The notes under the pieces are model-generated. The model saw only the letters and a list, made by a program, of their open reading frames with translations, made no database searches and was not told where the DNA came from. DNA of 6,582 bases from Candidatus Nanohalarchaeota archaeon (lineage in GTDB: Archaea > EX4484-52 > B79-G9), in the NCBI GenBank assembly GCA_003660865.1, contig QMVA01000079.1, positions 1 to 6,582 of the forward strand, given 5' to 3'. A program made the position numbers and the translations under genes. Shown in pieces: positions 1 to 5,305 of this stretch (position 1 is the stretch's first letter; the number at the start of each line of letters is the position of its first letter).

Positions 1-129
1 AAAAGTATCGTGCAACCATGATTTCCCGTGCAAACGAGGTCATAGGACTACGTTTTTGCACATAAAATGCGTGTTTTAGACTATCAAAAAAAAGTACTTT
101 TCACGGAAAAATTCCTCATACCCATTATG

Positions 130-145
130 AGATTAGATATAATCT
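130..145 (+). promoter_or_regulatory. Possible TATA-like element inside a small inverted repeat
   Basis: The sequence shows two perfect 6-base arms, AGATTA and TAATCT, around a GATA loop. The centre reads GATATAAT, which resembles an archaeal TATA box. A start site about 25 bp downstream would fall near 165, ahead of an ATG at 199 and the TTG at 234 of the coiled-coil ORF. No good purine-rich BRE is visible and the surroundings are very AT-rich, so a chance match is quite possible. The rest of 1-198 holds no gene I can support. Confidence 0.25.
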
Positions 146-233
146 GCGGAATTTTAATACTCTTTTTGTTATAGTTGAAGACATAACTATTTGGACAAAT
201 GTCTTCACCATATAGATTAAGGTCTCTTGGTTT

Positions 234-695
234 TTGGCTAAGTTTGTCCATATAGTAACGACCTTAACTATAATCTCCATAGGTTTAAATGTTAAACAAT
301 CTGGTGAAATAAGTGAACTCAATATCAATCTTAAGAAGTCTCTTAAACAGAATAATAAATTAAATGGCAATATTAAAGATTTAAATACCCAAAACAACGA
401 TTTAAATGCCGAAATCAATGCACTGACTGTTGAAATTACTGTATTAAATGTTGAAATTAATGATTCAAATACCAAAATTAGCAATGCACTTAAATTATCT
501 AATAATACTCTAACCTACTTGACTTTAACAGAAAAAAAGTGTGATGCTCAAATAGAGAATTATCTTAGTATCTCTCAGTGTCTAGAGAATTTGATTACAA
601 AAATCAAAGAGAAACCTATCCTGAAAATGGGAAGTTTAAACAGCAATTCCCGGTTAAGCTTAAATTATTTTTTTGTCCAGAAACGAATACAATAA
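234..695 (+). CDS. Coiled-coil protein with hydrophobic N-terminus, probably a gene fragment
   Basis: The ORF reads 153 residues from a TTG codon. Residues about 4-20 are hydrophobic and could be a membrane anchor. From about residue 26 to 85 there is a regular heptad pattern (L43, I47, L50, L57, I61, L64, I68, L71, I75, I82) rich in Asn and Glu, so a parallel coiled coil is likely. The start is doubtful. An ATG at 199 in another frame encodes a basic stretch that would join this frame if one T were added to the T5 run at 231-235, giving a normal basic-then-hydrophobic N-terminus. Near 606-616 the frame seems lost again: the frame starting at 611 reads plausible protein (PENGKFKQQFPVKLKLFFC) while the annotated frame becomes Ser/Asn-rich and ends. 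I do not recognise a specific family. It is probably the front part of a surface protein whose C-terminal domain is the ORF at 784-1065. Confidence 0.5.
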   Translation: MAKFVHIVTTLTIISIGLNVKQSGEISELNINLKKSLKQNNKLNGNIKDLNTQNNDLNAEINALTVEITVLNVEINDSNTKISNALKLSNNTLTYLTLTEKKCDAQIENYLSISQCLENLITKIKEKPILKMGSLNSNSRLSLNYFFVQKRIQ

Positions 696-783
696 ATGTA
701 AATATACTCTTATATTTCATGTAAATTCTATGAAAATGTTTACAAGATGTCAAAAACAAGTTAAGATTAAATTGGTCTGATGT

Positions 784-1065
784 GTGCGTTTTGAATTATA
801 CCGGGAATTGCTGAAGTTTAAAAACTATTATGAGCCATACTTTGAAGGTACCTTGGTTTTAACGAATGCTGGTGATGCACTGCTTGATTCAGTCAATTTT
901 AAACTATACTTCAATGGAGAACTTGAGGATGATGACGGTTGCGAAATGAAAGGAAAAATTGAACCGGGACGTACATGCAAATTAAACTTTTACAGACTGT
1001 GTCAGTCAGGAGATATCCTGGAAGTAAAATATTCTGGTCAAATCGTTTCTGTACAATCATGTTAA
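784..1065 (+). CDS. Cysteine-containing Ig-like C-terminal domain, probably a gene fragment
   Basis: This 93-codon ORF opens with a GTG that has no clear ribosome binding site and follows an in-frame TGA at 778 by one codon. From about residue 23 it reads like a beta-sandwich domain: a GTLVLTNAGD strand-turn, an LDSVNFKLYFNGE strand pair, then a GC, an IEPGRTCKL motif, a CQSGDILEVKYSG motif and a terminal SC. The pattern of a Pro-Gly turn before Cys, then Cys-x-x-Gly-Asp and a final Cys is one I associate with C-terminal Ig-like domains of membrane-anchored or pilin-like proteins in DPANN archaea; the four cysteines could form two disulfides outside the cell. Such domains normally end larger proteins, and this ORF has no signal peptide. 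It is best read as the 3' end of a gene whose 5' part is the coiled-coil ORF upstream. An independent small protein is possible but less likely. Confidence 0.5.
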   Translation: MRFELYRELLKFKNYYEPYFEGTLVLTNAGDALLDSVNFKLYFNGELEDDDGCEMKGKIEPGRTCKLNFYRLCQSGDILEVKYSGQIVSVQSC

Positions 1066-1107
1066 TCTGGCTCAGGCTTCTGCGCATTTGCTTAGGTCAT
1101 TCTACAC

Positions 1108-1150
1108 CGGCAATTTCGACTTCCTTGCGGTCTCTTCAATCGCTATTTTT
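1108..1150 (+). terminator. Weak hairpin and T-run after the Ig-like ORF
   Basis: A 4-bp stem, GCAA at 1110-1113 with TTGC at 1125-1128, is followed 17 bases later by a T5 run at 1146-1150. Archaeal termination depends mainly on T-rich tracts, so the T-run could end transcription of the Ig-like ORF, but the structure is weak. The rest of 1066-1200 shows no gene. Confidence 0.15.
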
Positions 1151-1202
1151 ACATATTCACTAAAAACCACCACAAAAAACTATATTCTAAACCACCAAAA
1201 CA

Positions 1203-1212
1203 TTTATATATC
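1203..1212 (+). promoter_or_regulatory. Archaeal TATA box for the winged-helix gene
   Basis: TTTATATATC follows an A/C-rich stretch (CCAAAACA) that could serve as the BRE. The start site would fall near 1230-1235, leaving a leader of roughly 60 nt before the ATG at 1292. This is longer than the leaderless arrangements elsewhere in the window and leaves room for a ribosome binding site and an operator. A second weaker TATA-like string lies at 1244-1251. Confidence 0.5.
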
Positions 1213-1246
1213 CCATCCGCCAATTTAACTACACGAACACAACCAT

Positions 1247-1291
1247 ATATCGATATGTTCGATAAGACATCTCTTAAGGGGGGATAAGACA
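1247..1291 (+). promoter_or_regulatory. Leader with palindrome, direct repeat and Shine-Dalgarno
   Basis: The leader contains the 10-bp perfect palindrome ATATCGATAT (1247-1256). A 9-bp direct repeat GATAAGACA occurs at 1261-1269 and again at 1283-1291, directly against the start codon, with a 22-bp period or about two helical turns. A G-rich ribosome binding site (AAGGGGGGAT, 1276-1285) lies between the copies. Because the gene encodes a DNA-binding winged-helix protein, these repeats are candidates for an autoregulatory operator. That role is inference. Confidence 0.35.
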
Positions 1292-1516
1292 ATGAAACAG
1301 GTAAATCTATCAATCGATGCACTGACGCAGAAAATACTAAAGACATCCAATCTGCCGTTATCAACATACCAGATTGCAAAACAGGCAAAAATTTCTTGGT
1401 CAACAGCAAACATTCACTGTTACAAACTCAAGTCTGAAGGAAAGATTGACGGCAAAATGGAAAAAGCAGAAGTTGGTTCTGGAAAGAAAATGGTCTGGTG
1501 GATAGGAAAAAAATAG
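1292..1516 (+). CDS. Small winged-helix DNA-binding protein
   Basis: The 74-residue product is essentially one winged helix-turn-helix domain. Residues 8-18 form a likely first helix, LSTYQIAKQAKI (23-34) fits helix 2 and the turn, SWSTANIHCYKLKSEGKI (35-52) fits the recognition helix and the start of the wing, and GSGKKMVWWIG (62-72) the closing wing strand. Small single-domain wHTH proteins of this shape are common in DPANN archaea and usually act as transcription regulators, though direct proof of function is usually missing. The ATG is supported by the G-rich Shine-Dalgarno at 1276-1285 and an upstream TATA box at 1203. The leader repeats suggest possible autoregulation. The gene lies upstream of scpA on the same strand, but scpA appears to have its own promoter, so co-transcription is uncertain. 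No effector domain or metal-binding cluster is visible. Confidence 0.8.
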   Translation: MKQVNLSIDALTQKILKTSNLPLSTYQIAKQAKISWSTANIHCYKLKSEGKIDGKMEKAEVGSGKKMVWWIGKK

Positions 1517-1528
1517 GTATACTCCACT

Positions 1529-1624
1529 ATGCCACAGACACCATCTTCATCAAAACTAAAGTCATTTCTATCGGCAACACATCCATATCAGATATATAAA
1601 GAGCAAATAGGAATATCAGAATGA
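1529..1624 (+). CDS. Candidate 31-residue small ORF
   Basis: An ATG at 1529 opens a 31-codon frame ending in TGA at 1622-1624, filling most of the gap between the winged-helix gene and scpA. The peptide is rich in Ser, Pro and Lys and ends in a YQIYKEQIGISE segment. The only ribosome-binding hint is a weak AGGT ten bases upstream. The putative scpA TATA box lies inside the frame, which argues against strong coding constraint. I recognise no family; it may be a chance frame. Confidence 0.25.
   Translation: MPQTPSSSKLKSFLSATHPYQIYKEQIGISE
1592..1600 (+). promoter_or_regulatory. TATA box for the scpA operon
   Basis: ATATATAAA is centred about 42 bp before the scpA ATG at 1638. Transcription starting 25-30 bp downstream would begin at about 1621-1626, giving a leader of only 12-17 nt. 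This would make scpA, the 59-residue ORF and scpB one transcription unit separate from the winged-helix gene. Confidence 0.45.
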
Positions 1625-1637
1625 AACAACTGTATTA

Positions 1638-2384
1638 ATGTTGAAATACATGGAAACCACTGACGAATATCTACAAATGGAAGAGACAGACCTGCTTAAA
1701 ACAGATGAAGATATAGTTGAACTAATCCACAATGGAGACTGGCAGGAAGTCATAGCCTCACTGACACATGACATGAACCCATGGGACATTGATCTGGTCA
1801 AACTAAACAACAGATTCACAGACCACATAAAAAAAATGCACGAACTTGACCTTCGCATTCCCTCAAAAATACTTCTTGCAGCTGCGATAATATATCGCCT
1901 GAAATCCGACACACTAAAATACGTAGAAGAAGCACCAGAAGACATGGGGCTAATTGAAGATGATATGGACTACGCCCAACTACCCTACAACGAAAATAGC
2001 AATGACCCAATACTCATACCTCCCATCCAGATACCCCTAAAGCGCTATCCAAAACGCCAGATAGGCATAGAAGAGCTCGTAGACGCCCTTGGAAAAGCAA
2101 TGGTCATAAAAAACCGCCGTGAATCGCGCGGTATATTCCAGATAGACCTTCATGGCGAAGATATATCAAAAAACATCGAAGATACATTTGACAAGATTAA
2201 TAAATATTTACAAACAAATAATCTCGTTAATTTCAACCAGTTGCTTGAAATAGAGCCGACACGCGAAGAAAAAATAAAAGCATTCAATTCGCTGTTGCAC
2301 TTATCCAATCAGGGTCGCATAATATGCGAGCAGCCCGTAATGTTCGGAGAAATAGAAATAAAGTTGGTACAAAAATGGAACTAA
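1638..2384 (+). CDS. scpA: ScpA, kleisin subunit of the SMC-ScpAB condensin
   Basis: The 248-residue product is the kleisin that bridges the head of one SMC subunit and the neck of the other, closing the ring that organises and helps segregate the chromosome. Residues 25-95 carry the family's N-terminal signature, including MNPWDIDLVKLNNRF (46-60), ELDLRIPSKILLAAAIIYRLKS (69-90) and the helices that contact SMC. The middle (95-140) is acidic then Pro-rich, as expected for the flexible linker that binds ScpB. Residues 205-248, with TREEKIKAFNSLLHLSNQGRI and a final GEIEIKL strand, form the C-terminal winged helix. The length is normal for archaeal ScpA. The ATG at 1638 has no good Shine-Dalgarno, and an ATG at 1650 is an equally plausible start; the close TATA box at 1592 suggests a very short leader. 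The last 10 bases overlap the next ORF, and scpB follows. No smc gene lies in the window. Confidence 0.9.
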   Translation: MLKYMETTDEYLQMEETDLLKTDEDIVELIHNGDWQEVIASLTHDMNPWDIDLVKLNNRFTDHIKKMHELDLRIPSKILLAAAIIYRLKSDTLKYVEEAPEDMGLIEDDMDYAQLPYNENSNDPILIPPIQIPLKRYPKRQIGIEELVDALGKAMVIKNRRESRGIFQIDLHGEDISKNIEDTFDKINKYLQTNNLVNFNQLLEIEPTREEKIKAFNSLLHLSNQGRIICEQPVMFGEIEIKLVQKWN

Positions 2385-2554
2385 AAGAAGATACACTCGT
2401 TTTACAGAGAGATGAGGAGTTAAAAGAAGTCACAAGACTGCGCTTCATTCTGGACAAATCAAACAGATACCCGGAATGCTTGGGTGACATTGAAGAGCGC
2501 AAACTCATGGCGCGTCTTACAAAGCTTGAGCGCAAACACAGTTTACGCTACTAA
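2375..2554 (+). CDS. Small charged protein of unknown function between scpA and scpB
   Basis: The frame can be opened at 2324, but the ATG at 2375 is preferred because the 17 codons before it lie fully inside scpA and read as an Arg/Asn-rich string. The product is then 59 residues, overlapping the scpA end by 10 bases, a typical coupling arrangement, and ending 28 nt before the scpB ATG. It is highly charged and predicted largely helical: residues 1-29 end in RLRFILDKS, an RYPECLG break follows at 31-37, and a second helix DIEERKLMARLTKLERKH covers 39-56. Its single Cys (35) and lack of signal or membrane segment suggest a cytoplasmic protein. I do not recognise the family. Its position inside a condensin operon suggests a role with ScpAB or SMC, but this is inference. 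The coherent amphipathic pattern, the overlap and the otherwise unexplained gap support a real gene. Confidence 0.65.
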   Translation: MELKEDTLVLQRDEELKEVTRLRFILDKSNRYPECLGDIEERKLMARLTKLERKHSLRY

Positions 2555-2582
2555 CTCCTTGCTCAAAAACGCAAGTGATAAT

Positions 2583-3551
2583 ATGAGGGACAAAAAAAAA
2601 ATAATCGAAGCAGCCTTATTTATCGCTGCGCGGCCAATGACCTTGGCAGAACTCTATCAGGTAGTTGGCATCCCCAAACCCCGGATAAAAAAATTACTCA
2701 AAGAGATGGAAACAGAATACGATGACCACAGCCTCAGTGTCCGCGAAAGAGACAACTACTATGAACTACACATAAAAGAAGAATACAAATATCATGTAGA
2801 ACACCTCGCCCCGGAAAAAGACTTCTCAAAAGCAACCCTTCAAACCCTCTCATTAATCTCCTATCACAACCCAGTCAAACAAAGCTTCGTAGTTGAGACA
2901 AGAGGCAACCGCGCCTACGACCACATAAAAGAACTATCCTCCCGCGGCTTCATCCGCCTCGAGCCGGAAGGCCACACAAATCGCATACATATAACCAAAA
3001 AATTCCTCGACTACTTCGATTTGACATCATCCAGAGAACTCAAAGAATATTTCTCCCAAAGAGGAATAGAACCCCCTGACGAAAAAGCACACGAAGAAAA
3101 CGCAGCAAAACACGAACTGTCCAATCCAAAAGACAATCCCCAGCAACAGGAACCAACAACCATATCGCCTGCACAAGAAGAACCAGAGGAAAGCAAAAAA
3201 CAAGAACCCTGTGAAACACAAGAAGACAAAGAATCCCCCAAACAAGAACAGGAAAAACAAGAAGACAGTGAAGTCAGCAAACACAAAGAACCGCAGGACT
3301 ACGAAGCGCAAAAAGACAAAGAACCGCATGTTCCCCAAAAAGAAAAGCATGAAAATCCAGACCTGAAACAAACAAAAGACAGTGCAGAAAAACAAAAAAC
3401 AGAAAAGACACCATCTATCCAACCAGAAGAAGAACCCCCGGAACCAAAAAAAGAAGAAAAACAAAAAAAGAAAACCAAAAAATCAGTAAACATAAAAGAC
3501 GAGCCCTACCAAAGCCCATTCGCAGACGTCATGAAAGACAATGATGAATAA
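2583..3551 (+). CDS. scpB: ScpB, condensin subunit with a long charged C-terminal tail
   Basis: The 322-residue product is the ScpB partner that binds the ScpA linker as a dimer in the SMC complex. Residues 4-75 form the first winged helix (IIEAALFIAARPMTLAELY, then VVGIPKPRIKKLLKEM). Residues 80-157 form the second, with the family's signature segment ATLQTLSLISYHNPVKQ (84-100), ETRGNRAYDHIKELSSRGFI (105-124) and ITKKFLDYFDL (137-147). ScpB normally stops soon after this point. Here about 160 further residues follow (160-322), made almost entirely of Glu, Lys, Gln, Pro and Asp with repeated KEP/QEDKE-like units, then a distinct closing motif DEPYQSPFADVMK (306-318). The frame is open upstream to 2484, but the ATG at 2583 is chosen because it follows AAGTGAT, a Shine-Dalgarno-like sequence, and starts exactly at the first helix. 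The stop lies 19 bp from the convergent DUF1858 gene. Confidence 0.88.
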   Translation: MRDKKKIIEAALFIAARPMTLAELYQVVGIPKPRIKKLLKEMETEYDDHSLSVRERDNYYELHIKEEYKYHVEHLAPEKDFSKATLQTLSLISYHNPVKQSFVVETRGNRAYDHIKELSSRGFIRLEPEGHTNRIHITKKFLDYFDLTSSRELKEYFSQRGIEPPDEKAHEENAAKHELSNPKDNPQQQEPTTISPAQEEPEESKKQEPCETQEDKESPKQEQEKQEDSEVSKHKEPQDYEAQKDKEPHVPQKEKHENPDLKQTKDSAEKQKTEKTPSIQPEEEPPEPKKEEKQKKKTKKSVNIKDEPYQSPFADVMKDNDE

Positions 3552-3580
3552 ACAAAACCTTCTTTCACATTCACTTCTTC
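3552..3580 (+). terminator. Pyrimidine-rich end of the scpAB unit
   Basis: The 19-bp gap between two convergent genes and the first bases beyond it read CCTTCTTTCACATTCACTTC on the plus strand, a T/C-rich tract of the kind that can end archaeal transcription. On the minus strand the same gap gives GGTTTTGTTTATT, which could serve the primase/DUF1858 transcript. No hairpin is visible and the 3' ends of both transcripts probably overlap. Confidence 0.25.
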
Positions 3581-3780
3581 AAAACAGCCTTATTCAGCTC
3601 ATCAACAAACTTATCCGCATCAACGCCATGCGCCGCCGCGCCGTCCTCAATACACTCAAACCGCGCAGCAATACACCCGATACAATGAAGCCCGAACTTC
3701 GCAAACACTTCAACAGTCTCAGGATACTTACCCACAACCTCATTAATTCCCATTTTTTTCGTAATCTTCTCATCTGACAT
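3571..3780 (-). CDS. DUF1858-family CxxC protein
   Basis: The 69-residue product matches the DUF1858 type, also known as a hybrid-cluster-protein-associated redox disulfide domain: an initial strand and helix (KITKKMGINEVVGKYPETVEVFAKFG, 5-30), the core HCIGCIAARFECIEDGAAAHG (32-52) with the CxxC pair at 33 and 36, and the closing helix ADKFVDELNKAV (55-66). Many relatives have Pro after the second Cys (CVGCP); here it is Ile. A third Cys is at 43. The CxxC is expected to be redox-active or metal-binding; the actual partner of this family is not established. The start is firm: TTGGTGATGTT, a strong Shine-Dalgarno, precedes the ATG. It lies 17 nt downstream of the primase stop on the same strand, so the two are probably one operon. 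That pairing with an iron-sulfur primase may be functional or only positional. Confidence 0.85.
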   Translation of the reverse strand: MSDEKITKKMGINEVVGKYPETVEVFAKFGLHCIGCIAARFECIEDGAAAHGVDADKFVDELNKAVLKK

Positions 3781-3797
3781 AACATCACCAACTTCAT

Positions 3798-5219
3798 CTA
3801 AGACTTCTTCTTTTTTATATTTTTCCCCTTGATCAGTGCATAATTAACCGGATTCCTGACCCTTGAACAGAGATTATCCGGGGTACAGATTAATATATCT
3901 TTATAATATCCTTCATTATCACAATTAGGCGGCAGTATGATTTCCTCTCTTTTCTTTGCATAATTCAACTGCCCCTGCAAATAAGAATCCGGCAGCGGTT
4001 CAGGATTATTACAATTCCACTCCTTTAGTCTCTCATCAATATCCTCCCATTCCCAGCCAACACTCCTCAGAAAATTAACCATAATAAATATCCCTCTCTT
4101 ACGACCGTCCTTGAGGCCGGCCAGAATATTGTGCACGCACGGCGGGAAAAGCTCCTCAGGAATCTTATTTGCTGCCCCGCGTTTTACCCCAGTCTTCACT
4201 TTTTTATCTCCTATCTGATCCTCAATATCGTACTGGCCCGTGACCACCTTACTGAACGTCTGTTTCATAATGCCACCATTCTTTTTAACTTTCTCTTTTA
4301 CGTCTTGTATGAATGTCCCACCAGACCTCATGATACTCTTCATCTTATCCAGCCGGTCATCTCTCTTGGACTCTTTTTTGTTTTCATCAACTTCATGCTC
4401 AAGTGCTTCCATGACAAGTTCACTTGCCTCATTCTTCTCAAAAGAATCCAGAAACCACTTGTCTCCCCGCACATTCTCTGGCAGCGCATCATCCATCCTG
4501 AATTTATCAAGCTTACCAACATCAATCGGCAGACTCACATGCCAACTCTTCTCATTAAAAGAATAAGGCATCCGAAACAAATGCCTATAAGACCAGTTAT
4601 GCTCAACCTCAACCACTTTATACGGGTCACCATTCATCTTACCTGCAAGCGATTTATCATAACAACTCAATGCATCAACAAGATCTTTGCAAATATAATC
4701 CCGCAAATAATCCGCAACCTTCTGCATCAACTCAGGATACTGCACCTCAACCGGCAAAAAATTCACCGATCCCGGGAGCGACTTGCACGAAACCGCAACA
4801 TGAAATCCTCTTCTACCCGAAAACTTCAAAGAAACATTATTCACGCCATGATCTTTCAGTGCCTCAATAATAAGCCCTGCCGCAATCCTCCCATGCTCCA
4901 GATCCTCATCAGCATCAATATCAAAAAAAATATCCCATCCGGTCCTGATTTTATCCATATCATTCTTCTTCATACTGTTTGAAAGCAACAATGGATTGCT
5001 CCAATGCTCTAAAGAGCAATGAAAAGAAGTCGCCCCTTTCTTAACCATATACTCAAGATCCCCTGGAAATTGCACCGAAGCAGGTCTTTTGCTAAACCTG
5101 CCGCCATAAAATACCGGGACCACCTCGCGCCCCTCGCACAGGCTAAACATCCGCTCGATAATCTCAGGCCGAAGATAATATTCTCTAATCTGTCTGCTCC
5201 TTGCAGCATCTATTTCCAT
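3798..5219 (-). CDS. priS: Fused archaeal DNA primase: PriS catalytic domain plus PriL iron-sulfur C-terminal domain
   Basis: The 473-residue product is a replicative primase that makes the short primers DNA polymerases extend. The N-terminal half is PriS-like: FYGGRFSKRP (37-46), FHCSLEHWSNP (66-76), the metal-binding DID (D100, D102), the nucleotide-binding SGRRGFH (134-140), and EVEHNWSYRHLFRMPYSF (204-221), which corresponds to the third catalytic motif. By spacing from its RmPyS core, the third metal ligand, normally Asp, would be E204. A Lys-rich linker (about 275-355) leads to a PriL-like C-terminal domain: PPC (C361), the helix-rich NFLRSVGWEWEDIDERL, PPNC (C433), C445 and C451, then NPVNY. 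These four Cys fit the 4Fe-4S ligands of PriL. Known archaeal primases are usually PriS/PriL heterodimers; single-chain forms lacking much of PriL are known from Nanoarchaeum and related DPANN. No PriS zinc-binding cluster is evident. A TATA box 29 bp upstream implies a leaderless mRNA. Confidence 0.92.
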   Translation of the reverse strand: MEIDAARSRQIREYYLRPEIIERMFSLCEGREVVPVFYGGRFSKRPASVQFPGDLEYMVKKGATSFHCSLEHWSNPLLLSNSMKKNDMDKIRTGWDIFFDIDADEDLEHGRIAAGLIIEALKDHGVNNVSLKFSGRRGFHVAVSCKSLPGSVNFLPVEVQYPELMQKVADYLRDYICKDLVDALSCYDKSLAGKMNGDPYKVVEVEHNWSYRHLFRMPYSFNEKSWHVSLPIDVGKLDKFRMDDALPENVRGDKWFLDSFEKNEASELVMEALEHEVDENKKESKRDDRLDKMKSIMRSGGTFIQDVKEKVKKNGGIMKQTFSKVVTGQYDIEDQIGDKKVKTGVKRGAANKIPEELFPPCVHNILAGLKDGRKRGIFIMVNFLRSVGWEWEDIDERLKEWNCNNPEPLPDSYLQGQLNYAKKREEIILPPNCDNEGYYKDILICTPDNLCSRVRNPVNYALIKGKNIKKKKS

Positions 5220-5243
5220 ACTAAATTAATCACAACCCATATT

Positions 5244-5253
5244 TTTATATAAA
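5244..5253 (-). promoter_or_regulatory. TATA box of the primase operon
   Basis: TTTATATAAA reads the same on both strands; on the minus strand it is preceded by GTGGGA and centred about 29 bp before the primase ATG at 5219. Transcription would start within a few bases of the ATG, so the message is probably leaderless. No Shine-Dalgarno is visible before this ATG, which agrees. Confidence 0.6.
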
Positions 5254-5274
5254 TCCCACATTTTATCAATAAAC

Positions 5275-5282
5275 TATATATA
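5275..5282 (+). promoter_or_regulatory. TATA box of the membrane-protein gene
   Basis: TATATATA, preceded by AATAAAC as a possible BRE, is centred about 27 bp before the ATG at 5306. This again predicts a leaderless transcript. It points away from the primase promoter, and the two TATA boxes lie about 30 bp apart within an 86-bp divergent intergenic region. Confidence 0.55.
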
Positions 5283-5305
5283 CCGTATCTGCCAATATTT
5301 AACCT

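Noticed and set aside
52..62. GTTTTTGCACA near the left edge with its reverse complement at 6564-6574 near the right edge, resembling terminal inverted repeats.
   Set aside because: An 11-bp match is expected by chance in an AT-rich window of this size, no target-site duplication is seen, and the genes between are core chromosomal functions.
3..65. Open frame from the left edge reading KYRATMISRANEVIGLRFCT before a stop, possibly the end of a truncated gene.
   Set aside because: Only 20 codons, no recognisable motif, and other frames are similarly open; not enough to call a CDS.
125..484. 119-residue minus-strand frame antisense to the coiled coil.
   Set aside because: Its repeated Leu/Ile/Ser/Phe pattern is the complement of the Asn/Glu/Ile heptads on the plus strand, and its end lies in non-coding DNA.
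1107..1130. TTTCGACTTCC resembling a tRNA T-loop.
   Set aside because: No acceptor stem, D-arm or anticodon arm can be built around it.
2324..2374. Longer 76-codon version of the ORF between scpA and scpB.
   Set aside because: The added 17 codons lie within the conserved ScpA C-terminal winged helix and read as an Arg/Asn-rich string; the ATG at 2375 overlapping the scpA stop is the better start.
3011..3493. Long minus-strand frames rich in Phe, Cys and Ser opposite the scpB tail.
   Set aside because: They are the complement of GAA/AAA/CAA codons in the low-complexity tail; no start signal or plausible protein.
4131..4982. 283-residue plus-strand frame inside the primase gene.
   Set aside because: It is antisense to conserved catalytic motifs, is rich in His, Ile and Arg, and shows no family pattern or ribosome binding site.
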